A DNA stretch of 60,310 bases from Desulfatiglans sp. Lineage in GTDB: Bacteria; Desulfobacterota; DSM-4660; Desulfatiglandales; HGW-15. Below the pieces are notes generated by a model that was given only the letters and a program-made list of their open reading frames with translations, did not search any database and was not told the DNA's origin. Of this stretch, positions 59,583-60,310 are shown one piece after another. The position numbers and the translations under genes are program-made. Location of the stretch: NCBI GenBank assembly GCA_012513605.1, contig JAAZBV010000075.1, positions 1-60,310 on the forward strand. The letters are read 5' to 3'. Numbering within the stretch: the first letter of the stretch is position 1; the number at the start of each line of letters is the position of its first letter.

Positions 59583-60310
59583 ATGGTTCGGAAGTACTCT
59601 TTCGTTATGACACAAGAGATTCGAAAAAAAATCGAGGCACTTTTCCCGTGCGAAAAAGATATTCCCCGGGAGATCGACTTTGCCCCCTGCGGGGGAACAT
59701 ATGAAGGGGGCATGACCTATCTCATTGACGGAGAGCTTCGCGCATGGAGCGGACGGACCTCTGAGGTACTCTCCCCGGTATGCATTCGTACAGACATGGG
59801 GCTTGTCCGGCGGAAGATCGGTTTGGAGGCGAGACTGACCACTGAAGAGGCAATATCGGCCTTGGAGGCCGCTGTCCGCGCATGGGATCACGGTCGGGGC
59901 GCATGGCCTGTTATGCGGGTTCAGGAGCGCGCAGAGAGGTTGTCAGCGTTCGCCATTATGATGCGCTCAGTTCGGGATCAATCTGTTCGCATGCTCATGT
60001 GGGAGACAGGCAAGAGCCTCTCCGACAGCGAGAAGGAGTTTGACCGAACAGTCCAGTATATTACTGATACAGTGGAGGCATTGAAAGAGACAGATCGTGC
60101 CGGGGCCAGGTTCTCCTCAAACAGCGGCGTTCTGGCACAGATTCGCCGCTCTCCGCTTGGCGTGGTGTTATGCATGGGGCCGTTCAACTATCCGCTCAAC
60201 GAGACCTTCACCACACTCATTCCCGCTCTGGCCATGGGCAACACAGCGGTAGTAAAGCTGCCGCGCTATGGGTCTCTGTGCCAGATCCCCCTGTTGCACG
60301 CATTTAAAGA
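59583..60310 (+). CDS. GapN-type NADP glyceraldehyde-3-phosphate dehydrogenase (partial, runs off the window)
   Basis: An open frame of 242 codons continues past the window end. The peptide fits the aldehyde dehydrogenase fold of the non-phosphorylating GapN group: residues such as GGMTYLIDGELRAWSGRT, then SPVCIRTDM near the start, then KSLSDSEKEFDRTVQY and the GVVLCMGPFNYPLNETF region with LIPALAMGNTAVVKLPRYG. The catalytic Cys lies beyond the edge. The start could be ATG 59583 or ATG 59607; neither has a strong ribosome-binding site. Base composition is more GC-rich than most of the window. Substrate assignment within the aldehyde dehydrogenases is tentative. Confidence 0.8.
   Translation, partial: MVRKYSFVMTQEIRKKIEALFPCEKDIPREIDFAPCGGTYEGGMTYLIDGELRAWSGRTSEVLSPVCIRTDMGLVRRKIGLEARLTTEEAISALEAAVRAWDHGRGAWPVMRVQERAERLSAFAIMMRSVRDQSVRMLMWETGKSLSDSEKEFDRTVQYITDTVEALKETDRAGARFSSNSGVLAQIRRSPLGVVLCMGPFNYPLNETFTTLIPALAMGNTAVVKLPRYGSLCQIPLLHAFK

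Noticed and set aside
1-60310. CRISPR arrays, rRNA and tRNA genes
   Set aside because: No regularly spaced repeats and no rRNA or tRNA sequence was recognised by eye; a tRNA could be missed without a covariance search.

Overview
The window looks like a chromosomal segment of an anaerobic Desulfobacterota-type bacterium (the old Deltaproteobacteria). The evidence is gene content rather than a marker gene: an elongation factor G of the spirochaete/planctomycete/delta type, a sodium-pump decarboxylase beta subunit with a separate biotin carrier, Fe-S aldo-keto reductase, epoxyqueuosine reductase, several radical SAM proteins, PilC/PilS, a sigma-54 activator, and an acyl-CoA dehydrogenase resembling the cyclic-diene-forming enzymes of syntrophic and aromatic-degrading anaerobes. 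No rRNA, tRNA or CRISPR array was recognised.

Layout. 0.1-7 kb: two exported proteins (CAP-like, transglutaminase-like), a transketolase/YkgJ pair, OadB with an OadG-like membrane protein and a convergent biotin carrier. 7.2-14.3 kb: pilC, a PilS-like kinase, a TIGR03960-type radical SAM protein and ribonuclease G. 14.5-21 kb: a minus-strand seven-gene operon (HTH-like protein, BtrH-like acyltransferase, ABC ATPase and permease, acyl carrier protein, B12-type radical SAM, KAS III-like synthase). It reads as a small, carrier-protein-based biosynthesis and export cluster and is the best candidate here for an undescribed system. 21.8-31 kb: a YjfB-like small protein, asd, the glycogen genes glgC-glgP-glgB, a receiver-only protein and an HNH endonuclease. 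31-46.6 kb: redox, lipoprotein, acyl-CoA, translation (EF-G plus a RecA-like ATPase), cell-wall (AmpG, FemX-like) and regulatory genes (Rnk-like, degenerate receiver, sigma-54 activator), then map and queG. 47-54.2 kb: acyl-CoA dehydrogenase, thiE, thiL, outer-membrane phospholipase A, dodecin and a SUMF1-type lipoprotein.

54.4-59.1 kb is accessory DNA that I read as the remains of an integron. A 3' fragment of an integron integrase (58684-59063) has lost its N-terminal part, carries Ser in place of a catalytic Arg and has a frameshift near its end. Oppositely oriented small genes lie on its 5' side: a GNAT enzyme, a toxin-antitoxin pair with a broken toxin, a membrane protein and an erythromycin-esterase homologue. 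A folded attC-like site with two extrahelical bases follows the GNAT gene. An orphan RHS C-terminal tip sits where attI and the integrase N-terminus should be. The flank at 59.1-59.6 kb is made of degenerate repeats, and the window ends inside a GapN-type aldehyde dehydrogenase.

Start codons were chosen by ribosome-binding site and family alignment from memory. No database search was run, so family names rest on motif recognition.
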